A DNA stretch of 64,000 bases from Neurospora tetraspora (Eukaryota > Ascomycota > Sordariomycetes > Sordariales > Sordariaceae). Below are positions 46,560 through 58,808 of this stretch, in pieces; the first letter of the stretch is position 1; the number at the start of each line of letters is the position of its first letter. The translations under genes were made by a program, and so were the position numbers. The notes beneath the pieces are model-generated. The model did no database searches, had not been told where the DNA came from, and saw only the letters and a list, made by a program, of their open reading frames with translations. The DNA lies in NCBI RefSeq assembly GCF_033439725.1, contig NW_026944386.1:2046001-2110000 (forward strand), given 5' to 3'.

Positions 46560-47680
46560 TATACAGGCCCGCGGTAGTTAGGATGCTATACAGGGATTAA
46601 TTTATATAGATTAGTTTGAATGTAAGGTGGTTATTCGAAATATCCTCCTTCGAAATACGAAATTATTTAATTTATATTGTATAAGGCTATATCCTTTTAT
46701 ATAATTAGTCAATTGGATATTTATAAATATTAGTATTTATAGTACTATAGGGATATTTATTAAGTAGAAGATTATGATTTTTTTGTATATATTTACGCTT
46801 ATAATAAAACCTATCGAAATATAGCCTACTGGTTTAACTATAGTATAACGACTATTAACCGTACTTTCAACGAGGTATTTTATATTATAGTCCTTCTATA
46901 TAGCTATATTATTGCGCTTCTAATACCTAATACGGTATATAAATCGGTATTAAGGAATAGGAAGTTAGGCCGGTTCTTTAAGTACTACTTTAGTATTATC
47001 AATAGGATTTTCGTTTATATTCGGGTATCGGCGGGAAAAGCGTAAGTATAGCAGGGTTGAAAGAATTATACTATATAGAATATTTTCGTTGCGATCGGAC
47101 TCGATGGTTTATTTACGTATATACTTCCGGGAAGAGAAGGGTCGATATATAATATTAGATTTTTAAAATTAGTATTCGTATTTGGATTTACAATACCGCT
47201 AAGGAAGTTCTATTTTATCAACGTAGGGTTTTATTTAACGCGTAGGATCCTAGTACTATACTTTATAGTACAATATTATTTAATTAAATAGGGAGGACGA
47301 AGAAATCGATTGAGGAATAAGAAAGAGTTATATAATTTGAAGTATTCGAAATATTGTATTAAGGTTAAAATTATTATCGGCAAAATAAAAGGGCAATTTA
47401 AAATTGTAAGGTCGTCGGCGTTAGAATATCCTATTGAGAGTTAGCACGATATTGTATATATGGTTATTATACTTTATAATTAGATTGAAAGAATAGACTT
47501 ATATAAATTAGAACTTCCCATTAATAAAAATAATAATAAAAGTATTACGAACGTTACTGACGTTAATTTTGAAGGCGAGGATAATAGAAGGGTAGTCGAA
47601 ATTAAGTAAAACGAATATATAATAAAATTTAGAAGGATTTGAACCTAGCGTATATAGGTAAATTATAGTACTTAGTAGTT
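46560..47680 (+). pseudogene. PIF/Harbinger transposase relic (DDE nuclease)
   Basis: Despite stops, one + frame keeps the order of blocks of HARBI1-type transposases. A region like AYNKTYRNIAYWFN leads into NRTFNEVFY. Next comes RKLGRFFKYYF where the family has a KFxPFFKDCIGA-like block. LDGLFTYILPGREGS fits the FDLRFTYVLPGWEGSAHDSR-like block holding the second catalytic Asp. KFYFINVGF fits GKYYLxDAGF, LYFIVQYYLIK fits PYRGxRYHLKEW, and KELYNLKYSK ... IIGKIKGQFKIVRS fits the conserved C-terminal Glu block. The many Trp-to-stop and Gly-to-Arg or Asp changes are what RIP causes. It is clearly inactive: several in-frame stops, no ORF over about 60 codons. Confidence 0.78.
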
Positions 47681-47964
47681 TACTCAGGTAGTATTGAAGC
47701 GGACTAGCCGCATAATTAGTACCGCTTTAGAGAGGGTTCGAAAAAGGCGCGTATATTGAATTATTTACAATAATAATAATATTACAATTTTTTATTCAAA
47801 AAGCGATGTAAATATATTATTTTATTCCCAAAATTTAGCTGAGTCAATTGATACCAGTTATATTAATTTTAGAATTAAATTAAAAGAATTATTAATATTA
47901 TAATATCGACCCTCTACATAAGGTTAGAGTTTAAAATATACGGTCGCGGGTTTATATTATTATA

Positions 47965-48051
47965 GGGAAGATAGCTCTGTTGGAAAGATCTGAGCTTGGT
48001 TTACCTTCGGTTTCATCCGAAAGGTCGTAGGTTCGAATCCCGCTCCCCTCT
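47965..48051 (+). tRNA. tRNA-like gene or pseudogene with RIP-type mismatches, isotype unclear
   Basis: The D stem GCTC/GAGC, the A box (ATAGCTCTGTTGG) and the B box GGTTCGAATCC are clear. The acceptor arms (GGGAAGA with TCCCCTC) pair at five of seven positions, and the misses are A opposite C, as G-to-A changes would give. The T stem has one such miss. A 5-bp stem TTCGG/CCGAA encloses TTTCAT, but there are extra bases between D stem and anticodon stem, so the anticodon is unsure (TTC, TCA and CAT are all readable). A short hairpin with a T5 run (ATCCGATTTTTCGGAT) follows, as for Pol III termination. Probably a pseudogene. Confidence 0.55.
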
Positions 48052-49306
48052 CTTTCATCCGATTTTTCGGATAAAATTTCTTCTCCGCTTTCGTCTCTAA
48101 ATAAGCGTTAAAAATATAGAGGGCCCGCTCTAATCTAAAACCCTAGTAATACGTAACTGGGTACGTATAAAATTTATTCCTATTCGAAGAAACGGCCTCT
48201 CTCTCCACTCTAGCCAATAGGGTCTTAGAATTAGAACCTCACCTCCAAAATCTATTCCGGAGCCACAATACTAGCTCGGCATCAGAATCCAAAACCCGTA
48301 CAACGACTACGACAATTAGCCAATTACGTTATTTCTCACCAATCCCGGCCTATATGAACATATATATATAGGCAACCGATAGAAGCCAATCGGCGAAGAA
48401 TTCTAACGAGTTAAGACCCCCTCCCCTTTACCCTTATATCCTAAAGATAAAATAAAGAACTATTTAACGAAAACGCGATACCGAAGCGCTGGGTAGGGGG
48501 GGGCGGAGTCTTGGAATTAATTAATTAAAAGCAATGAAGTCTACTGGGATGAAAGATAACGATAAGAAAAGACGATAAATAACGAAGTAACTAAAATCTC
48601 CTCCAGGCGCGACGCAATAAGGCGGCGTATTAGGCGCGGGGGCTAGGGTTAGGGTTAGAAATAGGGTAGCTAGGAGTTTTTATCCGTTATACAATTTTTC
48701 CTCTAAACTAAGAAAAGAAGCAATACCGCATACCCACTAGGTAAAACTATAGTATAATTTAGCATAATAAGACAATATATATATATATTATTATATTTAT
48801 CTTATATTAACATTTTTGTAAACGGGTTAGAACCTAAATTTATTGGATTTTATTAAATTTATTACCCCGCCCAACCTAACCTAGCCCAACCTAATAAAAA
48901 GTAGTTAAATTAGCTATTTTTTTAATTTAGTAAAAATTTTCTAACTTTACGATTTTTTATATTTAATATAATAAAACTCCTATATTTCCTAATAATAATG
49001 ATAATACAATAAATTAATACGATTATAAATTACAATATAGCTTTTCAACTATAATATATACGAATATAATGATAAGAATAATAGAATCGTATTAACGAGA
49101 ATTATTAAATAGTACAAAAATATTACGACTTTTCCTAAGGAATTAAAAAGGTATAATATTAATCTAAGTTATTAAATATTACGTCTTCTTCTTTCCTCTC
49201 TTTATTCATTTTTTCAATAAAGAATAGTTCGTTATTTAATATTATTTTTACGAATAAGAAGCCTCCCCAACAATATATTAGTAAAGAGGCGCGCTATTTC
49301 CTTATC
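48052..49306. other. Unassigned part of the island, mixed composition
   Basis: 48100-48520 is less AT-rich than its surroundings. A telomere-like CTAGGGTTAGGGTTAGA lies at 48643-48659. From 48700 on it is strongly AT-rich with no readable protein. It probably belongs to the outer transposon, but I cannot assign it. Confidence 0.4.
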
Positions 49307-49311
49307 CTTCC

Positions 49312-49513
49312 TATCATAGGGCTAAGGCCTGGGCTATAGCGCTCTGGTCATCGACTAGAGCTATTATAAGGCGCCGTAGCTATATTTATACAACCCCTAT
49401 TAAAATTTCGCATCTCTAATAGAACTACCTCTTAAATAGAACTTTCCTTCTTTATAAAACCTCAATTAAACTATACAACTAGCACCTATATTAACTATAC
49501 TATCCCTATTATA
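49312..49513 (+). repeat. 5' LTR of the gypsy fossil
   Basis: 202 bp, aligned end to end with 55685-55886. Its ends fit a TG...CA type LTR blurred by RIP. The CTTCC target copy lies just outside. Confidence 0.85.
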
Positions 49514-52500
49514 TTAGGTTCTATTATAATAAACCTAATGGAATAGGATGAATAGCTACTATAATAATAATAATAGGGCCTACCTACCTAAATAGCCGTA
49601 ATTAGAATTCCCGTAGAATTTTCCGCTACTATAACTGTTATAGCCGTAGAATAAAAAAAAGTTATAAGGAGAGAAGCCGCACATTTCGTATAAAAGAAGG
49701 AAGATTTCGTTAGGACGTTATTTACTAGTGACGTATTCGACTAAGTAGTAAAAATAGCGTTCAATATATAGTTTACTATTTAAAATTAATAGAACCCCTT
49801 CAATGTTAATATAATTATTGTAATAACTACTATTACTCCGAACGCTACAATAGGTACCGTATAAGAAGCTGCTCCCTACTATAATTCTAAGTATAAGAAT
49901 ATCCGCTAACCGAAATAAGATAGAACCCCCTCTATATTTAATTTCTGTATTACCCGATTACGCCTTATATATAAAAAAGAAAGGTCGGCGGGAATTATTA
50001 CTAATAATAAATCGGGCTGGTTAATATTATTAGATGCCTTCCCGGTTAATAAAATAATTAAAGTAGAAGCCTTCTAATATTATAGTGGTATTAACGGTAC
50101 CCGTAAATTCGAAGATTTTTTTTCATTATTTTAAATTAATTTTTAGTAATAAGAATATAAAAAAACTAGCCCTAATCCGCTTACGTACTATATAATAAAG
50201 AAAGAATTAATCCCTATTGGATTAATTCTTTACGTTCGAAAACAACTTTATAAAAGTTAAAAGCTTTATTTAAGAAAATAATTCTAATTTAGCCTAATTA
50301 GAAACCTCTATATCTAACGCTCTCTATAATTAATTAATTATAATCTATATACCCGAGATTTACAATTTCTATATTAAATAATTAAAAGATATTACGTAGA
50401 AGTTTAAAATTAATAAGGCCTTCTATAATATTGGGGGTAATAATAAAGAATATAGTAGTCGTTGTTAGAATTCCTTTTTTCGGTACGACCCTACCCCTAC
50501 TTTTAAATACCCTAAAAATATAAACGGTAATATTATAATAAATTATATTAAAATAAAGGGCAACCTTAGTAATAAAGATATTAAATGTATTAAATAGGTC
50601 TCCTAGGACGAAAGAAATAAGTACTATATTTTAAATCTCTATTTCCGTTACGGAATTAGCGGGTATATTGTCGGCAATTATATATATTAATTAATATAAT
50701 ATCCTCTTGTAAATATTAAATTTATTAAGATTAAGCTTAAAGTATAATTTATATTAGAAGATAATGATAAATATTCTTCTTTTAAAGAATCGGAAAAAGA
50801 GTAGTTCCCTTATAAAATTGAATAAAAGAATATTCTAAAATACTAAGTAAAAAAGCAGGAATTAAATATTTCCTAGGACTTATAGAAATAAATATGATTA
50901 AAATACTTATTACTATTAATAATAAAGATTATTTCTATACTTTTATCGATAAAGGTTATTAATATTATACTATAATTAGTAAAAATATTCTTAAAAAATT
51001 AAAGATTCCCGTTATACCTATACTTAAGAAATAAATATAAAAAACCTTAATAAAAATAGAAGGGGCGGAGATTAAGGGAATTATTTATTTTAGAGTAAAT
51101 ATCTATAAGTATAAATTTATTGTCCATATTTAAGTAATCCTTAAATTAGAATTCCTATTATTTTAAAGAAACTATAATTAACTATTATAAAAGCCTACTC
51201 TATCCCTTATAAATATAAATTCTAATACGGAATAACCAATTATTAAATCCCGCACCTAGGATATTCCCGAAAAAGTTTCTTCCTAAAGGCTAAGGAGTTT
51301 AGAAAAGCAATATACTATTTAGTAACTACATTTATAGCTATAATAAATAGGATTAAGAAAAAGAATAGCCGGCAAGCCGCGGAATTAATAATATTCGTAA
51401 TAAACCTACAAAACATTGAAAAGGCCCTTAAACCTAAAATTAATATAATAGATAAGGAACTACAAAACATAATGTCTATAAAAATATACAATTACCTATT
51501 TATTTAGAAGTAAAAAGAAGTTAATAAAAATAATCCCAACCACTTAAATATTAATTATAAAATCGAGTTTAAAAAAGACAAAAACAGTAAAAAGCTACTT
51601 TTCCCTTATAATTACCTTTATAATATATTATAAAAAGAATTCTTAATACAAAAAAAAACCCTTAGAAATCTTCTTAATAAAGGTTTTATCCGTATTAATA
51701 ATTCAATTACTACTACGCTAATTCTCTTTATTAAAAAAACCGAAAGGAAATCTTCAATTTTATTACGATTATAGAATTTTCAATACTATTACTAAAATAG
51801 ACTAGTACCTATTACCTTTAATTAAAAAAACGTTTAAAATTATCGCTAAAGCGAAATAGCTTAGCAAAATAAATATCGTACAAGTATTCTATAAAATCCG
51901 TATAACCGAAGGAGAAGAAGGGAAAATAATATTTTAAATTCGATATAAATTATTTAAATAATTAATTATACTTTTCGGATTATTAAAAATACTAGCGACG
52001 TTTCAACAATATATTAATAATATTCTAAGGAATTACTTTAATATTTTTATTTTAATATATATAAATAATATACCAATTTTCTCATTAAACTCTAAAGTAA
52101 ATTATTTAACTAAAGTATATAAAATTATTAAATATATAGTTATCGTTAAGCTCTATTTAAACCCTAAGAAATACGAATTCGCAATAAAGAGCATTGAATA
52201 TTTAAATTTTATTATCGTTATAAATATTAATATTTAAACGGACGTAAAGAAAATTAAAACGATTATCGAATAGGAAGTACCTACGTCTTAAACAAGGGTA
52301 CAAAACTTCCTTAAGTTTACTAATTATTATTAAATATTCATTAAAAATTTCTCTTCGGTTATAAGATTACTAATAGCCTTCATAAGCAAAGGAATCCACT
52401 TTAAATAAACCGAATAATACAACATAATTTTTAAGAAATTAAAAGAATTATTTATTAAAACCCCTATTCTTACTTAGTAGGATCCCAATCTACCTACTTT

Positions 52501-55500
52501 CTTAGAAGTAAATTACAACAGATATAATTTTAATAACATCCTTACTTAAGAGAAGGATAAATAAAAAATAGCAGTTACTTATTACTCCTAGAAATTTACC
52601 CCCACTAAACGTAACTACCCTATCTACAATAAAGAGATACTTATAATTATCAAGTACATAAAAGAATAGTCTACGGAATTTAAAAATTATAAAAAATTTA
52701 TTATCGTTATTAATTACTGTAATTTCAAATACTTTATAGAAAAGTAAAAACTCTCTAAACGGTAAGCGCGATAAGTTAAATTTCTCTTATAATTCAATTT
52801 CGAAATCCTTTACTACTCGAAGAAATTCACTATAATTCCTAATACTTTATCCCGTTGGGATTAGGACCGCCCTAACGAAAAAGACATAGAAATTGAATAA
52901 ATATAATTAATTCCCTAATCCGCTCTTAAAAATTATATTTATATAATCATTTCCTCTATTATAGCAGGGGAAAGCATAAAGGTATTTAAAAGTCCGGATT
53001 TATAATAATTCTTTAAAAAAATCTCTTAAAATGACGAAATCTACCAAACTATTCACTAAACCGTTATTAATAAAGATAAAATCCTCCCAACTTCTACGTA
53101 AGGCCTAAAAATTCAATTTAGCGAATATACTATCGACGGGCTTAAAAAATTATATTATAAAAGCTATATTTAAATTCTAAGAGCCTCCGCTATTACTAAA
53201 GTTATAACCCTATATATATCTTTAAAAAACGTTGAAAGGAATATTCTCCGTACTTATATTATCCAAGAAATATATAATTCAAAAATTCTTAAGTACCCTA
53301 AAAGAGAAAGTACTATTTACGCTATAAATAAAAACTTTTATTAACCATTAATAAATATTTATATCCGTCGCTTCTTAATTAATTATAATATTTATAGTAA
53401 AGTAAAATACTAAAAGAATTAGAAAAGAAGGCTATTAAAGCCTCTTCCCATCTTAGATTAATTCTTTAAAAATATTTAAATAAATTTTATTACTAATTTC
53501 CCCCTTACAAGAGGTTACGTTAATTTCCTCGTTATTAAAAATAAATTTAATAAATTAATGATTTTAGAGCCAATACCCTCTATAAAAGTAGAAGTAATAA
53601 TAGAAACTTTCTTGAAATACTTTATATAATATTATAAATAATTGTAATTTATCGTTAATAATAGGGGTATTAATTAAACTAACCAATTTTAAAAGTATTT
53701 TTACGACTTACTAAATATCGATTAATTCTTAAATACCACTTTTTACCCTTAGACCGACAATAGCCCCGAAAGAATAAACTAAGAGGTATAAACCTTCTTA
53801 AAAGTTTTTATTAATTACGCTTAAAACGATTAAAATTATTAGTACCTAGTAGTATAATTAATAATCAATAGCCGAATTAATACCTCTATTAGTATATCTC
53901 TATTCTTTACTACTTATAATTATCATCCGCAATCTCTAATAGCCCTAATAATTCCCCTAGTAAAAATAAATTTCAAGAACCTATAGGTAAGAACCAAAGA
54001 TTTTATTATAATACTATAATAAATTATAAATTTATATTAAATAATTATAATAATCTCTATATAAAAGTAAAAGCGTTTTACTAACTATAAGAAGTAATTA
54101 AATAAAATTTTTAAAATAGGAGATAAAATTTGGCTAAACCTTAAGAATTTTATTATAATACGCTCTAAAAAGAAGTTCGATTAGGTTTATACAAAATATA
54201 TAGTATTTAAAATTCTTAGCCCTTTCGTAGTAAAACTCTCTAACTTTTCCTTAAAGTCTTTAATAAATTTTATATAGACCTATTTAAAAAGACTTACAAT
54301 AACCTTCTATTAAACTAAATTACTACTAATTCTCAACCGCTAACTATTATAATAAATAGGGAGAAGGAATACTTTATAAATAAAATCTTCTACTATATGA
54401 CTAAAAAAGGTTATAAAATAATTTTAATTAATTAAATTAATTAAGTACAATAATCTTAGGAACCATTAAAGGAATTCGCTAATATAGTAACCTTAGACCG
54501 TTTCGAAACGAAATATAGCCTAGCCAATATTAATAATAAATTAATCGAATATTTTAAGACAAAGTATATCAAATAATAAAGACGATAATAAAAGAAGAAA
54601 AAAAGAGGGTAGTAAATATCGATTCTAAATTTCTTTAACTCTTCTTTAATATTTTATACTTCCAGTTCTTCCTAATTTCTACAACCTCTAACCGCTTCTT
54701 AAATAATTCGAAGCGGGCTACTAATTTTATTATAATAAACTCCCTAAAAAGGAGGGCGGGGGTTAAAGAAGCGGCCAGAGTAGCGGAAATAATAAAAGTC
54801 GGGAGAATAATGGTAACATTATTAGAAGCTGAAAGGAAGTAATTATATTCCTATTTAAAAATCTTAATTAACCAAAATTCATTTTTATTAAAATAAATAA
54901 ATAAAAGAAATTTATAAAAACATAATGCTATTTTTATATAATTCGGCAATATAATATTGAATAGTTATAATTTTACAGATATATTTAAAAGCCTTCGTCT
55001 TCTTCTTACCGGAAATCGCCGCCTCTTAAATCGTAGCGAATTTTTAAATTAAAGACAAAGCCCGGTTGCACTATTTACTATTATTATAGTAAACTATATA
55101 TACCTGGTTTCTAGGCTTAGTATGGTATTTATATAAGATATTCAAATACGAAATATATAAAACTTCGGAGAAATTATAATCTATTTAAAGAATAAATAAA
55201 ATTAGCGACATTTTCTTAAAGTAAAAATAATAAGGAGGATTTATTAATAAATATTCAAATTTAATAAATTTAGGTTTCTTAAGAATAATAATAAGGTTTT
55301 TAATATACCTATAACGGGCGGCGGCCTCTTAGAAAGGGGACTAAGAATTGTATAATAACGGCGAAAACAAAGCCTCGCTCTCAAATAGTTAAAACGAGGA
55401 TAGGGACGGTTCGAACAAAATTAAGTGAAATATTTATTTTAATTAGGAAGGGTAAGCGAAAAATTAATTAGGGGATAATAATATTTACCTTAGTAATTTA

Positions 55501-55639
55501 AATAATAATTAGAGAGAAAAGAAGAAAGGAAAGAAAGAGGAAAAAGAAGTCGGGGAAGGGGTTTTTATATATAATTCTAAAGGTGCGTATATACGTACAT
55601 TACTACCTACTACCTACTACCTTCGTCGGTCAAAATAGA

Positions 55640-55681
55640 AGGAGCGAACGCGTAGAGGGGTAGGAGGAGGGAGGAGGGGGG
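55640..55681 (+). other. Polypurine tract before the 3' LTR
   Basis: A long run of G and A with few interruptions (core AGGAGGAGGGAGGAGGGG) immediately upstream of the 3' LTR, the family's usual plus-strand primer site. Confidence 0.7.
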
Positions 55682-55684
55682 TAA

Positions 55685-55886
55685 TATTATAGGGCTAAAG
55701 CCTGGGCTATAACGCTCTAATTATTAATTAGAGCTATTATAAAGCGCCGTAACTATATTTATACAACCCCCATTAAAACCTCGCATGTCCAATAGAGCCG
55801 CCTCTCAAATATAATTTTCTTTCTTCATAGAACCTCAATTAAACTATACGACCAGCACCTATATTAACTGTGCTATCCCCGTTACA
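55685..55886 (+). repeat. 3' LTR of the gypsy fossil
   Basis: 202 bp, same length and order of blocks as the 5' LTR, ending GTTACA. The second CTTCC copy follows at 55887-55891. Confidence 0.85.
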
Positions 55887-56249
55887 CTTCCACAATCCTT
55901 TAATAAGGTTACGCTTATTTCCCTTCTATATACGACGGTAAAGGGACTCGTTTATTAATACCCAGACAAACATTTTCAAGTAGTAACTATACTTAATTGG
56001 ATTTACTAGTATAATAATAGGGGGTATAGCAATAAAAGGACCAGCTACAATAATAGAAGAAAATAATAATAAGTTTTATAATAAGTATTTCTAAATACTA
56101 GAAATAGATTTAGTTAATTTAAATATACTATTTACGGTAATGAATTTCTTCTTTATAGTTAACCGTACGTAGGGAGGTATTTTTTTACTATTAGAATTTA
56201 TAGATTCCCTTATTAAGTCCCTCTTTTTCTTCACTTTCCCCTTCCCTTT

Positions 56250-56990
56250 CCCCTTATTCTTCGCCAGGGTAACGGCGGTATTATTATTATTACGCTCTTT
56301 AATATTCCGCCCTTCTAACTATTACCGTAACCAATCCTCTAATCGAATAATATACTTACTAATTACCTAATCAATAATAAAGATTATAATATACTCGTTA
56401 CGGTATTTAAGGGCGGTTATTTTTAATTATTTTACTCTTAATAGCTTACTTTCGAAGAAGGAAGCCTAAATATTATTATCCGCCTTAAATCAACCAATCG
56501 ATTCATTAAAAATTACTTTAATCTTTTAAAAGAATTCGGTCTATAGATGGTAATTATCCTTATAAGAATTCTATTAATTATATAGCCGTTCAATATCCCA
56601 ATCGACCGTTAACTATTTAGTAATAAACTTGCTGGCTACCTTAACGAAGGCTACTCTTAATTAATTAGCCGTTTCAGTATAGAATTTCCCCTTCTTAGCG
56701 CGCTTAGCGAGGGTAGTTATAAATACCTACTTCTAAGTATTAATCTATTAAAGGGACGCCCTATTATTAGAATTGAGCTTAGTAGTACAGGCAATTAGCG
56801 GTTAGGGAGTAATTAGTTAGGGAGTTAGCAGTTAGGGAATTAGCGGTTGGGTATTAAGGGGAAGGATTAATAATTATAGCCATATAATAGAAATATTAGG
56901 AAAGGAGTTATTATTATTATTATCACTATTATTACTATCGTCGTTAAATAATAGAGGGAAGGTAAATAGCTGGCAAAGTAATAAAATAAA
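56250..56990 (-). pseudogene. Probable Myb/SANT-like DNA-binding ORF relic
   Basis: On the minus strand one frame, broken by stops, carries pieces like RVAFVKVASKFITK, LTVDWDIERL and a region ending LKITALKYRNEYIIIF. The order resembles the Myb/SANT-like domain of fungal Harbinger accessory proteins: helix, then TVxQVxxRW-like, then the SGFGWD-region, then HPxAKxYRxxPIxxYDxL-like. The match is loose because RIP has altered Trp, Gly and Asp codons. The position near the right border and convergent orientation to the transposase fit a two-gene PIF/Harbinger element. Downstream on this strand (near 56240) is a Lys/Glu-rich tail. Confidence 0.4.
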
Positions 56991-57016
56991 CATTACTTAA
57001 CTACTTTTTGTTAGAC

Positions 57017-57019
<3 letters not shown>

Positions 57020-57049
<30 letters not shown>
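57020..57049. repeat. TA dinucleotide microsatellite
   Basis: About 30 bp of uninterrupted TA repeat. Confidence 0.9.
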
Positions 57050-57052
<3 letters not shown>

Positions 57053-57136
57053 TAGACTTATAACGAATTTACGAGTCTTTTATATAATATAGTATAATAT
57101 AATATATTTTATGTTTTTATATATAAATATAAAATA

Positions 57137-57810
57137 TATAACCGGAGTAAAATTCCGGTCCGGAGAATAGGTCCGGTGGACTACAGGAATCACCCTTGAA
57201 TAAAATCCGGAAGAAAATCCGAAAGAAATCCAAACCTTCGACCTTCGCAATCGATTTCCGGCCTCAACGTCAGTCGTACGAAGCCATACGTACCATCATT
57301 GCAATAAGGAAACTATAATAATTATAATAGTGTAAACGGTTTCGTCATATAATGACTATATAGAATTAAAATAAAGAAAAGAAATCAAGAAAGACTTCGG
57401 GCTTCGGATCCGGACTCCGGACTCCACGGTTAACGTACGGAACCAAACGAAGTACCGTTTAAATGAGCTGGAAATGACGATTCCAAAAATACCTTCGGTT
57501 TTATCACTAGGTTTTGGTAGAACTCAAAAGGTCTATAAAAAAGGAGGAACCTTCGAGGAAGGAAAATAAAACTCATCAGAGACACTCATCGATATCTCTA
57601 CCAATCTACTACCTATCCACACATTCTACATACCATTCTCCACCATTTTCATCAACCTCCAAAGCGAAGGTGATATTTACTTTATTATTCATCCTCTTTC
57701 TGACTTTGATACTATTCTAACCTTCGTCGATCGATACCTTCCGACACTTTTACTACTTCAACTTCGATTTTACTAACTTTTACCCCAATTAATAACCCAA
57801 TTTACTTATA
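57137..57810 (+). mobile_element. LTR-like segment, less RIP-damaged
   Basis: 674 bp of clearly higher GC and normal dinucleotide feel inside the island. Its ends read TATAACCGG and ACTTATA, as a TGTAA...TTACA LTR would after RIP. It has a TATA-like box (TCTATAAAAAAGG, near 57530) followed by a CT-rich leader. A G10 run follows at 57811-57820. No matching 5-bp flanks were found. A solo LTR is the best guess. A 68-aa frame inside it is not convincing. Confidence 0.35.
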
Positions 57811-57820
57811 GGGGGGGGGG

Positions 57821-58808
57821 CTATAACAGAAGGATAGGGGGTAGGTTAGGGAGTAAGCAATTAGCTCGAATATATACGCTAATTAATATATGGTATAGGG
57901 AATATAAGATTTAGTCGGGAAACCAGTAGGGTAATTAGAGGACGAAGAGGAGGAGGAGGGTAGTTAATAGCAGTAAAATTAGTAATATTATACTCTTATA
58001 CTTTAATATAATTAGGTAGTACATTACTGAAATTTTAAGTATTAATAAGGAGATTTTCTTATTATTTAGGGGTTAGGCTACGCGGGCCGTTGTAAATGAA
58101 CTTATTTAAACTAAAAATATCGTCGTTAATATCGTCGATGAAGTTAGCAATTTGGAGGCGGTAGGAGGATATAATAGGTAAGAGAGTAAGTAATGGGGAG
58201 GAAGGGAGACGAGAGTGCTGGTAATAGAGGATTCTATTTAATAAGATTATAAAGTTAATACCTATATTTATATATTCGAGAGCTTTTAGTTAGGCACTTT
58301 AGTCGATTTGATTTAATTCGATTTAATTAATTAAAAATCGTCGATTTGCACCGTTTAGCTATTATTATTAGTAATAATGGCTCTTAAACGCTTAAAAGCA
58401 CGATTTCTGTAGTTTGTTCGATTCTAGCTATCATTATAGTAGATTATTATTTATATCTCTTTTTTTGCTCATTAAACTTTTGACCTCGATAATATTAATT
58501 ATTATACTTAGTAATTAAATAAACATTATACAATCTTATAGAACGGTTTTCCAACTACTAAATAGATATTTCTATTTATAAATACCTTCAAAATTGAGCT
58601 TATAATGGTAGTCATGGTTCTACGACTTGATAAACGAACTTTAGTATAGAGATCTCGATAGGTGAACTGCACCCCTACGTATAGCCTCGCTTACTGGCAC
58701 GTGCATGCGCCACCATGTAATAAAAGAAAAAAGAAAAGAAAGAAAAATGGTATAAATACATCCTTGTTAGTACTGTAGATTTTGGCCTTGTACACGGATC
58801 AACAGAAT
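57821..58808. other. Unassigned AT-rich right end of the island
   Basis: Strongly RIP-like to about 58650, then rising GC toward the border repeat. No protein relic recognised. A minus-strand stretch near 58100-58180 is briefly open. Confidence 0.4.

Larger units (their letters stand above)
49312..55886 (+). mobile_element. Ty3/gypsy LTR retrotransposon fossil, probably a chromovirus
   Basis: Complete in outline but decayed. Two 202-bp LTRs (49312-49513, 55685-55886) are flanked by the 5-bp direct repeat CTTCC (49307-49311, 55887-55891). A purine-rich tract (about 55640-55681) directly precedes the 3' LTR. Residual protein similarity in the + direction comes in Ty3/gypsy order: a gag zinc-knuckle-like region near 50.6 kb, protease near 50.9-51.1 kb, reverse transcriptase near 51.6-52.2 kb (including a KGFIR block), RNase H near 52.4-52.8 kb, integrase about 53.0-54.0 kb and a possible chromodomain near 54.4-54.5 kb. 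It is broken by very many stops, tens or more, in all parts. The LTRs differ mainly by transitions, so RIP prevents dating by LTR divergence. Confidence 0.88.

Noticed and set aside
48643-48659. Chromosome end or telomere fusion
   Set aside because: Only about two and a half units, with ordinary transposon DNA on both sides. Kept as a minor finding, not as a telomere.
57514-57720. 68-aa + frame in the LTR-like segment
   Set aside because: Sits in a CT-rich leader-like sequence after a TATA-like box. Low-complexity Ser/Tyr residues only.
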